Source: Gaiellasilicea sp963850995 | GTDB lineage: Bacteria; Actinomycetota; Thermoleophilia; Gaiellales; Gaiellaceae | Assembly (NCBI GenBank): GCA_963850995.1 | Contig: CAWKNQ010000015.1 | Span: 1-64,000 of the forward strand | Reading direction: 5' to 3' | Length of the DNA stretch: 64,000 nucleotides | Part shown: piece by piece, positions 41,359 to 48,874 of the stretch | Numbering within the stretch: the stretch's first letter is position 1 | Layout of the letters: each line of letters begins with the position of its first letter | Notes under the pieces: model-generated | What the model was told of the DNA's origin: nothing | Seen by the model: only the letters and a program-made list of their open reading frames with translations | The model's database searches: none | Program-made: the position numbers and the translations under genes

Positions 41359-42093
41359 GGAAGCCGAGCAAGCGGATGGAGCGGCGGCGGGCGACCGCGG
41401 CCGCCGACGAAGCAGCGGCGCCAGAAGGTGATCGCCTTCGGCGGCATCGGCGTGCTCGCGCTCCTGCTGTTCATCCAGGGGCCGAAGCTGCTGGACGCAT
41501 TCGGCGGCTCCAGCGAGCCCGCCGCGGCTCCCGCTCCTGTCACGCCGGCGGCTCCCGCGCCCGAGGCCGAGCCTCGTTCGGCGCGTTCGGCGCTGCTCGC
41601 GAAGGCGACGAGCGCCGATCCGTTCGCGGCTCGGAATCTCGCCGACGCCGATCCTCAGCCCGCGGCGGTCTCGGGGCCGGCAGGCACGCGCGACCCGTTC
41701 GCGAAGGGCGCCGCGCCGACCCCGCAGGCACCCGCGCCGGCGCCTCAGCCCGCTCCTGCGCCTGCACCGCTGCCGCAGCGCATCGTCGTCGGCACGCCGT
41801 CCTCGCCCAACGCGGTCGCCAAGCACGGCTGGATCGTCGTCCTCGCCTCGGTGCGAACCGGCGCCGGACGGGCGTACGCAGAGCGCGTCGCGAAGGGCGC
41901 CCGCGGTCGGCTCGGTACGGTCTCCGTGCTCGACTCGTCGACGCGCAAGCCGCTTCGCGCCGGGTACTTCGTCGTCTACACGGGCCCGTACGCGTCGCTC
42001 TCCGCCGTTCAGCGGGCGGCCGGCCGGGCGCACTCGTCCGGCTACCGGACCGCGTACGTCCGCGAGATTCTCCGCTACGACGCCGCGCGATGA
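41355..42093 (+). CDS. SPOR-domain pilus-locus protein in the PilP position, one extra base
   Basis: GTG 41355 overlaps the PilO stop. Very basic N-terminus; an extra G at 41,403 separates it from the rest (KQRRQKVIAFGGIGVLALLL). One membrane helix, then a long Pro/Ala-rich linker (about residues 55-135), and a C-terminal SPOR-like domain of about 75 residues: HGWIVVLASVRTGAGRAYAE, RAGYFVVYTGPYASLSAVQR and GYRTAYVREI. SPOR domains bind denuded peptidoglycan. PilP, which meets an outer-membrane secretin, has no role in a single-membrane cell, so this protein may anchor the PilM-N-O complex to the wall instead. Confidence 0.78.
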
Positions 42094-42553
42094 CCGTCTC
42101 GCCTGCGTGACGAAGGAGGGTTCGGGCTCGTCGAGCTGCTCATCGCGATGCTCGTGATGAGCGTCGGCGATCTTCGCGCTCGTCGCCGGGTTCAGCTCCG
42201 GCTTCGGCGCGATCAACCGCGCGAGCAAGACCTCGACGGCCGGCGCGCTCGCCGACCAGCAGATGGAGGCGTTCAGGCGCGGGGCGTACGCCGTCGATCG
42301 CCTCGATCGCCGCGGCACGACCGACAGGCCGGGCGCCGACGGCCGCACGTACTGGATCGAGACCGTCGTCGGCCTCGACGTGTGCCCGGACGAGACGGCA
42401 CCTCGGTCGGCACGCCGCCCGTCCTGCACGTCGAGCGGCGGCGCCACCGAGCCGCCCGGTGAAGCGCGTGACCGTCGACGGTCCGCGACGGCTCCAGCAC
42501 CGCGCAAGGTGCTGATCACCGAGACCTCGACGTTCGACCAGTCCACCGGCTAG
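42090..42553 (+). CDS. PilV-like minor pilin, several extra bases
   Basis: ATG overlaps the previous stop by four bases. Removing an extra C at 42,102 and G near 42,168 gives EGG followed by FGLVELLIAMLVMSVAIFAL, a type III leader with Glu+5, then SGFGAINRASKTSTAGALAD and QQMEAFRRGAYAVDRLDRRG. The C-terminal part is shifted again near 42,400 and ends with RKVLITETSTFDQSTG before TAG at 42,551. About 150 residues. The pattern (minor pilin just before PilC) is common in these loci. Confidence 0.72.
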
Positions 42554-42565
42554 AGAGGAAGAGAG

Positions 42566-43778
42566 ATGGCTGCATTCACATACGAGGCGATCAACGCCCA
42601 GGGGCTCGAGAGCTCGGGCGTCATCCACGCGCCGGACACGATCGCGGCGACGGAGCTGCTCCAGGCCCGCGGTCTGCTGGCCCGCTCGCTCTCCGAGCGG
42701 GGAGCGACCGGCGAGGACGGTCTGCGCTCGAAGTTCAAGAAGGTCAAGCCGAAGTCGCTCCAGGTCTTCGCGCGCCAGCTGGCGACGATGATCGAGGCCG
42801 GCGTCAGCGTCGTCGCCGCGCTCGTCACGCTCGAGGAGCAGACGGACGACAAGTACCTCGCCGAGACGATCGCCGAGGTGCGCGTCGGACGTCGAGTCGG
42901 GGATGGTGCTCTCGCAGGCGCTGGCGCGGCATCCGAAGGTCTTCAACCGGCTCTTCATCTCGATGGTCGAGGCGGGCGAGTCGTCGGGCACGCTCGACGC
43001 GGTGCTCGACCGCGTCGCGACGCAGATCGAGAAGGAGACGCAGCTGAAGCGGCGCGTGCGCGGGGCGATGATCTACCCGGCCGTCGTCCTCAGCTTCGCG
43101 ACGCTCGTGCTCATCTTCATGCTCCTCTTCATCGTCCCGGTCTTCGTCGAGGTGTTCGAGACGCTCGACGGCGACCTGCCGGCGCCGACGAAGCTCGTCA
43201 TGGGCATGTCGAACCTGCTCCGTGACTACTGGTTCATCATCTTCCCGGCCATGGGGCTCACCGCCTGGGGGCTGCGCAAGCTGAAGCGGACCGAGAAGGG
43301 CCGCCAGCACTGGGACCGCTTCAAGCTGAAGATCCCGATGAAGATCGGCGACGTCGTCCAGAAGGTCGCGCTCGCGCGCTTCTCGCGCTCGCTCTCGACG
43401 CTCGTCGCCGCCGGCGTCGACATCATCAGCGCGCTCGAGATCACGGGCACGACGGCCGGGAACTACGTGATCGAGGAGTCGCTCGCCGACGTCCGCACGC
43501 AGGTGCACGAGGGCGCGCGGATCAGCGACCCGCTGATCGAGGACCCGATCTTCCCGCCGATGGTCGGTCAGATGATCAAGATCGGCGAGGAGACCGGCGA
43601 GCTCGACAAGATGCTCGGCAAGATCGCGGACTTCTACGAGGACGAGGTCGACGCGAGCATCCAGGCGCTGACCTCGATCATCGAGCCCATCCTGATGATC
43701 GGCGTGGGGATCATGGTCGGCACGATCGTGATCGCGATGTACATGCCGATGTTCAAGATGCTCACCCTGATCGAATAA
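42566..43778 (+). CDS. pilC: PilC/GspF inner-membrane platform protein, one extra base
   Basis: ATG 42566 with GAGAGG just upstream. AAFTYEAINAQGLESSGVIH and VFARQLATMIEAGVSVVAAL are the PilC N-terminal signature; an extra G at 42,884 shifts the frame, which resumes SDVESGMVLSQALARHPKVF and FISMVEAGESSGTLDAVLDR. Three membrane helices: YPAVVLSFATLVLIFMLLFI, DYWFIIFPAMGLTAWGL, and the C-terminal IIEPILMIGVGIMVGTIVIA. Both GspF domains are complete (second: LARFSRSLSTLVAAGVDIIS). About 404 residues. Platform on which PilB and PilT act. Confidence 0.93.
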
Positions 43779-43791
43779 CTCGCTCGGTCGT

Positions 43792-44091
43792 ATGCGTAGG
43801 CTCGTGATGTTGGCGCTGCTCCCGCTCGCGCTCGTGGCGGCGGGTTGCGGCGCCTCCGAGGAGGTTGCGGGCGACGTCGTCGCCGTCGTCGGCATGGCCG
43901 AGCGCGCGGAGCTGACAGCGGCCGCGGTGAATCTCCAGCAGTGGTACCAGGCGCACGGCACCTACGCCGGCGCGGTGCCCGGCGTCCCGGGCGTGACGCT
44001 CGTCCGCGCTGACGCGAGCGGCTGGTGCCTGCAGACGGCGAGCGTCCACGAGGTCGGCCCCGGCGGCACACCCGCCGCGGGCCCCTGCTAG
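43792..44091 (+). CDS. Lipoprotein with a pilin-head-like body
   Basis: 99 residues, 13 bp after PilC. Lipoprotein signal MRRLVMLALLPLALVAAGC with lipobox LVAAGC. The mature part reads AELTAAAVNLQQWYQAHGTY followed by AGAVPGVPGVTLVRADASGW and CLQTASVHEVGPGG, strongly resembling the alpha1-C/alpha-beta loop and Cys-containing end of the local major pilin (which has AEAYYADHGTYTYAGM and later SYCLDA). There is no prepilin leader. So a pilin-like head is apparently lipid-anchored instead of being assembled into the fibre. Confidence 0.72.
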   Translation: MRRLVMLALLPLALVAAGCGASEEVAGDVVAVVGMAERAELTAAAVNLQQWYQAHGTYAGAVPGVPGVTLVRADASGWCLQTASVHEVGPGGTPAAGPC

Positions 44092-44133
44092 AGCGGCATC
44101 ATCGCGAGTCGCCTTAAGAGTCGGCGGTGGCGC

Positions 44134-44613
44134 GTGCTCGTCGTCCTCGGTGCGCTCGCGCTCGTCGTGGTGCTCGTCGGCCCGCGACTCGTCGGCGCCC
44201 TGCCCGACGCCGCGCTGAGCGAGTTGAAGGAAGACCCACTCGCGACGTACGAGCCGCCGGGTGGCGAGCTCGTCGATACGTACGAGCAGAAAGCCGACCG
44301 GAAGAACTTCCTCGGCATGCCGGTCTATGCTCAGTACGCGCGAGTCTTCGAGCTACCGGCGGGAGCTGACCCGCGCCGAGAGATCGACCGCGCACTCGCT
44401 GCCGCCCTGGCGGCAGGCTGGCAGCTCAACGAAGGGTCGAGAGGCGTCTCGGAGTCGGGCGGCACGCTGGCCGTGGGTCTCGACAAGCTGCTTCCCACCG
44501 GCGAAACGACGTTGCTGAGCGTCATCGCCTACACGCACGAGTCGAGTTACCTCCCGACGAACGTCAGGCCTCCGGCGCTGCGGATCAGCCTGAAGAGCCC
44601 CGAGATCGACTAG
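44134..44613 (+). CDS. Membrane-anchored hypothetical protein at the end of the pilus locus
   Basis: 159 residues from GTG 44134. One N-terminal membrane segment (LVVLGALALVVVLVGPRLVG), then a soluble domain (DAALSELKEDPLATYEPPGG, ELVDTYEQKADRKNFLG, REIDRALAAALAAGWQLNEG, TTLLSVIAYTHESSYLPT). No domain recognised. Its last 19 codons are duplicated almost exactly at 46,902-46,969. Confidence 0.62.
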   Translation: MLVVLGALALVVVLVGPRLVGALPDAALSELKEDPLATYEPPGGELVDTYEQKADRKNFLGMPVYAQYARVFELPAGADPRREIDRALAAALAAGWQLNEGSRGVSESGGTLAVGLDKLLPTGETTLLSVIAYTHESSYLPTNVRPPALRISLKSPEID

Positions 44614-44616
44614 CCG
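44549..44616 (+). repeat. 68-bp direct repeat, copy 1 (end of the 44,134 gene)
   Basis: ACCTCCCGACGAACGTCAGG through TAGCCG. Matches 46,902-46,969 at 67 of 68 bases. Includes the stop codon of the 44,134-44,613 gene. Confidence 0.9.
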
Positions 44617-44734
44617 TCAGCCGTGTTGGTCGAGGCGAGCTTCCAGACGCTGCCCGACCGGATAACGCCGGAGCGCGCCGGCCACGACCAGCCCTGGGAC
44701 GAGGACCACCAGGACCACAGATCCGGAGCCGCTC

Positions 44735-46432
44735 CTAGGGCTGCCTCCTCGATTGGATCGCCTTCGCCGCGTGCTTCGTCTTGGCGCTCCGGAGAACGAG
44801 CAGTCGCTTCACGGGAGCGACGTCGGACGAGTCGGACACCGAGACGATCACTGGCAGTGGGGCGCGTCGCGAGGCGTCCACGAGGTCTCGTCGCAGGCGC
44901 AGATGAACGATCCCCGACCGGCCGGGCTGGAGGCTGTACGACGTGCTCTGCCGATGCCGCCGAAGCGTCGGTGGCGGGGTCACGACCACGTGGCCGGCGC
45001 AGACTCCGGGATGTGTGCCGGGGCAGCCGATCCGGACTGACAGCAGGCGCCGCGCCATCTGTGCTGCGGGCGGAGCGACGGAGACGCCGCCCGTGAACGT
45101 CGTGATCGCATCACTTCCGTATGCGGTCACGTAGACGTTGCGCCCGTCCGGGCTGACCGCGACCGACGTCGGGTCGGCTACACCCGACGCGAGCGTGCAG
45201 TCCTCGGTGGTCTCCTCGTCGAAATAGCCGCGGTACGTGACGCAGGCCGAACGGCGGAGGGTCCCCGTGGACAGATCTCGGGCGAAGACCGTCAGGCCCG
45301 CGTTGTGCGTCACATAGACCGTTGCTCCGTTCGGCGAGACGGCGACTGAGTTCGCACCGTCGAGCGGTCGAACGTGCGCGCATCCATCGCGCACCTCGCT
45401 CTCGTCGTAGACCTCGCTGACACAACCGATCTCGGCGAGCGTGCCCGTCGTGCGGTTCCTGGCGAAGACGACGACGGCGCTCGAGTCAGTCGCTGCGGCG
45501 AACACGGTGCCTCCATCTCGTGTCATCGCGAGGTCGACCGGAGACTGGAGCGCGTGGCCGGCCACGCATGAGCCTCGCCGGGGTGCACTCTCGAGGACGC
45601 AACCACGCTGCGTCAGCTGTCCGGTCGCGGTATTGCGATCGAACGTGAGCACAGCGTTGCTGTTGTACGCAGCGACGTAGACGTTCTCGCCGTCGGGCGA
45701 GACGATGATCGAGTACGGGCCCCTAAGCGCGTTCCCGGTCACGCACAGCCGATCGGTGCCGTCGTCGCTGATGCATCCCAGCGGGGACAGAAGCCCCGTA
45801 TCCACATCTCGCGAGAACGAGACCACGGCATCAGCATCGGCGGACGCGACGTAGACGTTCCGCCCGTCCGGACTGACCGCCACAGACACCGCGCCGCCGA
45901 GCGCGCGCATCCCCGTACACGTCCTCACCGGCCTAACGCACCCGATCTGCCGAAGCCCGCCGGTCTCCGAGTTGCGGGCGAAGATCGCGATCCCGCCGCT
46001 CGAGTACGCGGCGGAATAGACGTTCCTCCCGTCAGGGCTCACGGCGACCGCCGCCGCTCCCCCAAGCGCGTTGCCGTCCGCGCAGGCGCCCTTCGTGCCG
46101 TCCAAACCGTCGGTGGCGTTCGCGGACACGCAGTTGATCTGCCGCAGTCTTCCCGTGGCCGATTCACGCACGAACGACGACACCGCGTTGCTCCCGGCCG
46201 CCGCGACATAGACACCGCCGCCGTCAGCGGCGACCGCCGCATCGGTTGCGTCGATCAAGCCCTTCCCTCGACCACAGCCACCAACCGCCTCTGCATCGCT
46301 GTCCTCCGGCTGAGCGATGCAACCAATCTCCCCTGCGAGTTGCGCCAGCCCGAGGAACCTCTCCGCCCACGCATTCGGCGTCGCAACCACGAGCGCAGCC
46401 ACTGCCACGGCGACTACCAGCCAGCGAGCCAT
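44735..46432 (-). CDS. Secreted beta-propeller protein (lactonase/NHL-like repeats)
   Basis: 565 residues from ATG 46432, chosen for AAAGGAGGGG five bases upstream. Signal peptide MARWLVVAVAVAALVVATPN with cleavage near AWA. The mature protein has about eight repeats of 45-55 residues, each with a VAVSPDGRNVYVA-type strand, FxRD or FARN, TGxL, and a GCV or GCI turn with a conserved cysteine, e.g. SPDGRNVYSAAYSSGGIAIF and SPDGENVYVAAYNSNAVLTF. These are blades of a seven- or eight-bladed propeller of the 6-phosphogluconolactonase/YVTN type. C-terminal about 120 residues are a separate, basic Ig-like stretch. Extracellular. Confidence 0.82.
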   Translation of the reverse strand: MARWLVVAVAVAALVVATPNAWAERFLGLAQLAGEIGCIAQPEDSDAEAVGGCGRGKGLIDATDAAVAADGGGVYVAAAGSNAVSSFVRESATGRLRQINCVSANATDGLDGTKGACADGNALGGAAAVAVSPDGRNVYSAAYSSGGIAIFARNSETGGLRQIGCVRPVRTCTGMRALGGAVSVAVSPDGRNVYVASADADAVVSFSRDVDTGLLSPLGCISDDGTDRLCVTGNALRGPYSIIVSPDGENVYVAAYNSNAVLTFDRNTATGQLTQRGCVLESAPRRGSCVAGHALQSPVDLAMTRDGGTVFAAATDSSAVVVFARNRTTGTLAEIGCVSEVYDESEVRDGCAHVRPLDGANSVAVSPNGATVYVTHNAGLTVFARDLSTGTLRRSACVTYRGYFDEETTEDCTLASGVADPTSVAVSPDGRNVYVTAYGSDAITTFTGGVSVAPPAAQMARRLLSVRIGCPGTHPGVCAGHVVVTPPPTLRRHRQSTSYSLQPGRSGIVHLRLRRDLVDASRRAPLPVIVSVSDSSDVAPVKRLLVLRSAKTKHAAKAIQSRRQP

Positions 46433-46901
46433 CAGACCCCTCCTTTGGTGACGTGTGGCAAACATTCGTCCCTCGAGGACCGAAATGCAACCGACCTGAT
46501 CAGCGCATGGCGTTCGCGCCGACGACGCGCCGGGATCGGGTCCCGCAAAGGCAAGACCCGACCCCGGTCGTGGTACCTCATGTCCGTGCGACGATCACGG
46601 TCGTCGCGTCCGGGAACCTGGCACCGTCCTGGCCGCCGGCGAGCCGGAAGTCAGCCAGGTCGACGCCGAACGATCCGGTCGAGCCGAAGTTGAGGAGCGG
46701 CGGCAGCGGCGTTCGGTTGACGTTGTCGGTGCCGGCGGGGAATCCGCTCGGCTTCGGCAATGCCGTCGAGGGGTGGGCACTTCGCCTCGCCCTCGCTCTG
46801 TCGATCGTCGCTTTCGGAGGGCTCGTCTCCGGTGCGGCCGCCGCCGGACCCGGTCCCTACTCGATGAGAGCAGAGGCGCTGCTCTCGGCCGGCTGGCAGT
46901 A
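46433..46901. other. Intergenic region before the duplicated tail
   Basis: No gene I can support. A minus-strand 60-codon frame (46,578-46,760) and a plus-strand end reading MRAEALLSAGWQ (stop at 46,902) may be decayed coding sequence. The latter resembles AAALAAGWQ in the gene at 44,134. Confidence 0.4.
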
Positions 46902-46969
46902 ACCTCCCGTCGAACGTCAGGCCTCCGGCGCTGCGGATCAGCCTGAAGAGCCCCGAGATCGACTAGCCG
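46902..46969 (+). repeat. 68-bp direct repeat, copy 2 (detached gene tail)
   Basis: Identical to 44,549-44,616 except one base (A to T). Encodes SNVRPPALRISLKSPEID and stop, without a gene in front of it. Its CTAG near the end provides the stop codon of the opposing HEPN gene (46,963-46,965). Confidence 0.9.
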
Positions 46970-47376
46970 AGAGCCGCGGTGGCGAAGTCAACGAGACGCT
47001 GCGCGCGTCGGATTGCAGCTGCGAGTTTCGGCTGGCTTACGTGGACAAGGCCGTAGTGGGCGGTGTCCTTCAGAACAAGTAGCTCGCGCAGCGCCTTCGC
47101 CGCGGCCTTTCCGCCGGGTTCGATCTGTTCGACGAGGTCAGCGGCCTGCTTGTGGTCCTGGCCGCGCGAGCGCCGTCCGAGCGTTGCGCAGCAGGCGGCG
47201 TCTGCAGCTGCGATCCCAGCGAGCACCGCAAGCGCCGCAGCACAGCTCGCCGACTCCTCGATCTCCTTCTCGCTCGCGACGAGTTCGGCGACTTCGAGGA
47301 ACTTGCCTGCGTGCGCGAGCCGAGTCCGCGCTTCCGGCTTGCCGCAGGTTTGCGTACGCGCCTGGTGGCGAGGCAT
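46963..47376 (-). CDS. HEPN-domain protein (toxin candidate of a HEPN/MNT pair)
   Basis: 137 residues; start shares one base with the stop of the MNT gene (TGATG). All-helical: ARTRLAHAGKFLEVAELVAS, SCAAALAVLAGIAAADAACC, DHKQAADLVEQIEPGGKAAA, then LLVLKDTAHYGLVHVSQPKL and AAIRRAQRLVDFA. The KDTAHYG segment occupies the place of the Rx4-6H motif of HEPN RNases, with Lys instead of Arg. HEPN proteins paired with MNT nucleotidyltransferases are RNase toxins neutralised by AMPylation or binding. The stop codon falls inside the repeat at 46,902-46,969. Confidence 0.75.
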   Translation of the reverse strand: MPRHQARTQTCGKPEARTRLAHAGKFLEVAELVASEKEIEESASCAAALAVLAGIAAADAACCATLGRRSRGQDHKQAADLVEQIEPGGKAAAKALRELLVLKDTAHYGLVHVSQPKLAAAIRRAQRLVDFATAALG

Positions 47377-47996
47377 CAGCGGCGCACTTTCAGCAGCTCC
47401 ATCAGGCGCGGACCCGCGAGGGCGATTGCGTCGGAGCGCAGCTCGTCGACGATCGGAGGCTCCTCGCGGCGAAGACGTGCGAGCTCACGTTGGGAGATCT
47501 CGGAGATTCCGGCTCGGTTGCCGCTCCAGCGGTAGACGTTCTCGGCGAGCGACTCGATCTGGCTCCGCCACACCGTATCGTCCTCGTCGATGTGGTTCGG
47601 GCGGACGACGAAGAGATCGATGTCACTTTCGGTGCCGCCGTCGCCTCGGGCAGCAGAGCCGAAGACCGAAGCATGTACGGGCTCAACCGACCACGCCTGG
47701 ATGCTCTCACTGAGGCGCTTGAGCAGCTCTCCACGCGCGTTCGCGATCAGCAAGATCGCAGGCGCGAAAAGGTGATCCCGATTCAGGTTGAAGAGTAAGG
47801 CGGGCCGCGCTTCTTGGACATCAACGACGCCCTGTTCCACCAGTCGCTTGAGTACCCGGCTGACGCCGGCTTGCGAGCGTCCCAGGAGCCGGGCCACGTC
47901 GCGACCGCTGAGAGGATGAGTCGTGCGTGCAAGGGCGACGAGCACATCGCCTGCGAGGCTCGGAATGAGCGCAGTGTGAGGGTTACTCAGATCCAT
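47376..47996 (-). CDS. HTH plus MNT nucleotidyltransferase (antitoxin candidate)
   Basis: 206 residues. Residues 10-75 form a winged HTH (LAGDVLVALARTTHPLSGRD, VARLLGRSQAGVSRVLKRLV), then the minimal nucleotidyltransferase core HASVFGSAARGDGGTESDID with the GS...DID catalytic signature followed by LFVVRPNHID. The C-terminal helices (IESLAENVYRWSGNRAGISE) complete the MNT fold. Fusion of an HTH to the MNT antitoxin suggests it also represses its own promoter; three repeat units in the operator region at 48,033-48,092 fit this. Coupled to the HEPN gene. Confidence 0.8.
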   Translation of the reverse strand: MDLSNPHTALIPSLAGDVLVALARTTHPLSGRDVARLLGRSQAGVSRVLKRLVEQGVVDVQEARPALLFNLNRDHLFAPAILLIANARGELLKRLSESIQAWSVEPVHASVFGSAARGDGGTESDIDLFVVRPNHIDEDDTVWRSQIESLAENVYRWSGNRAGISEISQRELARLRREEPPIVDELRSDAIALAGPRLMELLKVRR

Positions 47997-47997
47997 G

Positions 47998-48010
47998 AAG
48001 AGTCTCTTCT
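47998..48010 (-). promoter_or_regulatory. Palindrome at the start of the HEPN/MNT operon
   Basis: GAAGAG-T-CTCTTC, a perfect 13-bp palindrome two bases upstream of the MNT start codon and covering its ribosome site. Shares GAGTCT with the repeat array upstream. Confidence 0.55.
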
Positions 48011-48032
48011 TGGGCTATTGGCGGTATCCGCC

Positions 48033-48092
48033 TGAGTCTCATTGCGTTCATTTGAGTCTTATTTCGTGCAATTGACTCTTTTTTCACTCAAC
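48033..48092 (-). promoter_or_regulatory. Operator array: three 20-bp-period repeats upstream of HEPN/MNT
   Basis: On the plus strand TGAGTCT, TGAGTCT and TGACTCT begin at 48,033, 48,053 and 48,073, exactly 20 bp apart, each followed by a TTT/ATT-containing half (TCATT, TATTTCGTGCAAT). The A/T-rich content is exceptional in this window. Placed 40-95 bp upstream of the MNT start, it is likely the promoter-operator for the toxin-antitoxin operon. Confidence 0.7.
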
Positions 48093-48329
48093 GAACCGAA
48101 TATAGCGGATCCAATCTCTTTGGTCGGCGGCCGGTCAGGTGCTCGTGAGCCAGTGGTCTGGCCGGCGAGCGCGTCGCTCGCGGGATGCCGGCTCAGGAGC
48201 TCGTCGAGCAGACGGATGCAAGTTCCGACCTGCCTTGCTCCGAGGGAGGACCGGTCGCTCGTGAGCATGAACCTGTTGATTCGTGACGTTCGGCACTAGA
48301 ATCGACGCTCGAACCCGAAGGGAGAGAAC

Positions 48330-48821
48330 ATGGGCAAGAGGATCCTCTACGTCCTCGCCGGGCTCACCTGCGCCGTCGCGCTGACCGCCGGCACAGCAGC
48401 CGCGCACGAGGGGAAGCCGTCCTTGATCGTCTTCACCGTCCAGAACATCGGCGACGGCACGTCGGCCTGTCCGCAGGGGTCGCTGTTCGGGCTCTCGTTC
48501 GACATGGTGCTCGGCCGCGCCCAGCTCGGAACGGGCCTGAGCTGCGTCCGGTCGGTCGAGGGCTGTGGGACCGCCGGCTGCCGGCAGACGATCAACACGA
48601 CGTTCACGCTCGACTTCCGGCGGGGGACGCTGACGGCGCCGATGGTGCTGAACGAGCTCTGGCTGACGGATTCGAAGGTCTTCACGCGCGACCACGGCAC
48701 CATCAGCTCGGGAACGGGAGCCTTCGCCGGGGCGAAGGGATCGATCGACTGCGTCGGCACGATTCAGTTCACGGCGACGGCTCCGATCCCGAAGCTCGTC
48801 TGCTTCGTCCGCCTCAAATGA
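48330..48821 (+). CDS. Secreted protein, AOC-barrel-like
   Basis: 163 residues, ATG with GGGAGAG upstream. Signal peptide MGKRILYVLAGLTCAVALTA cleaved near TAAA-HEGK. The mature domain has four or five cysteines (ACPQG, LSCVRSVEGCGTAGC, SIDCVG, LVCFVRL) and the turn ISSGTGAFAGAKGSIDCVGT, comparable to the GGTGRFSGARG turn of the 28,510 protein. Extracellular beta-barrel is my best guess; no activity assigned. Confidence 0.65.
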   Translation: MGKRILYVLAGLTCAVALTAGTAAAHEGKPSLIVFTVQNIGDGTSACPQGSLFGLSFDMVLGRAQLGTGLSCVRSVEGCGTAGCRQTINTTFTLDFRRGTLTAPMVLNELWLTDSKVFTRDHGTISSGTGAFAGAKGSIDCVGTIQFTATAPIPKLVCFVRLK

Positions 48822-48833
48822 CGTAGAGGCCGG

Positions 48834-48863
48834 GCGGGGAGACCGGCGCACCGGCCTCCCCGC
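48834..48863. terminator. Bidirectional terminator between convergent genes
   Basis: GCGGGGAG / CTCCCCGC arms enclosing a nested CCGG-CGCA-CCGG hairpin, placed between the stops at 48,821 and 48,875. Confidence 0.7.
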
Positions 48864-48874
48864 TCGATGTCTCG

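Noticed and set aside
46578..46760. 60-codon minus-strand frame between the propeller gene and the duplicated tail
   Set aside because: No ribosome site or family; could be decayed coding sequence, but not enough to call.
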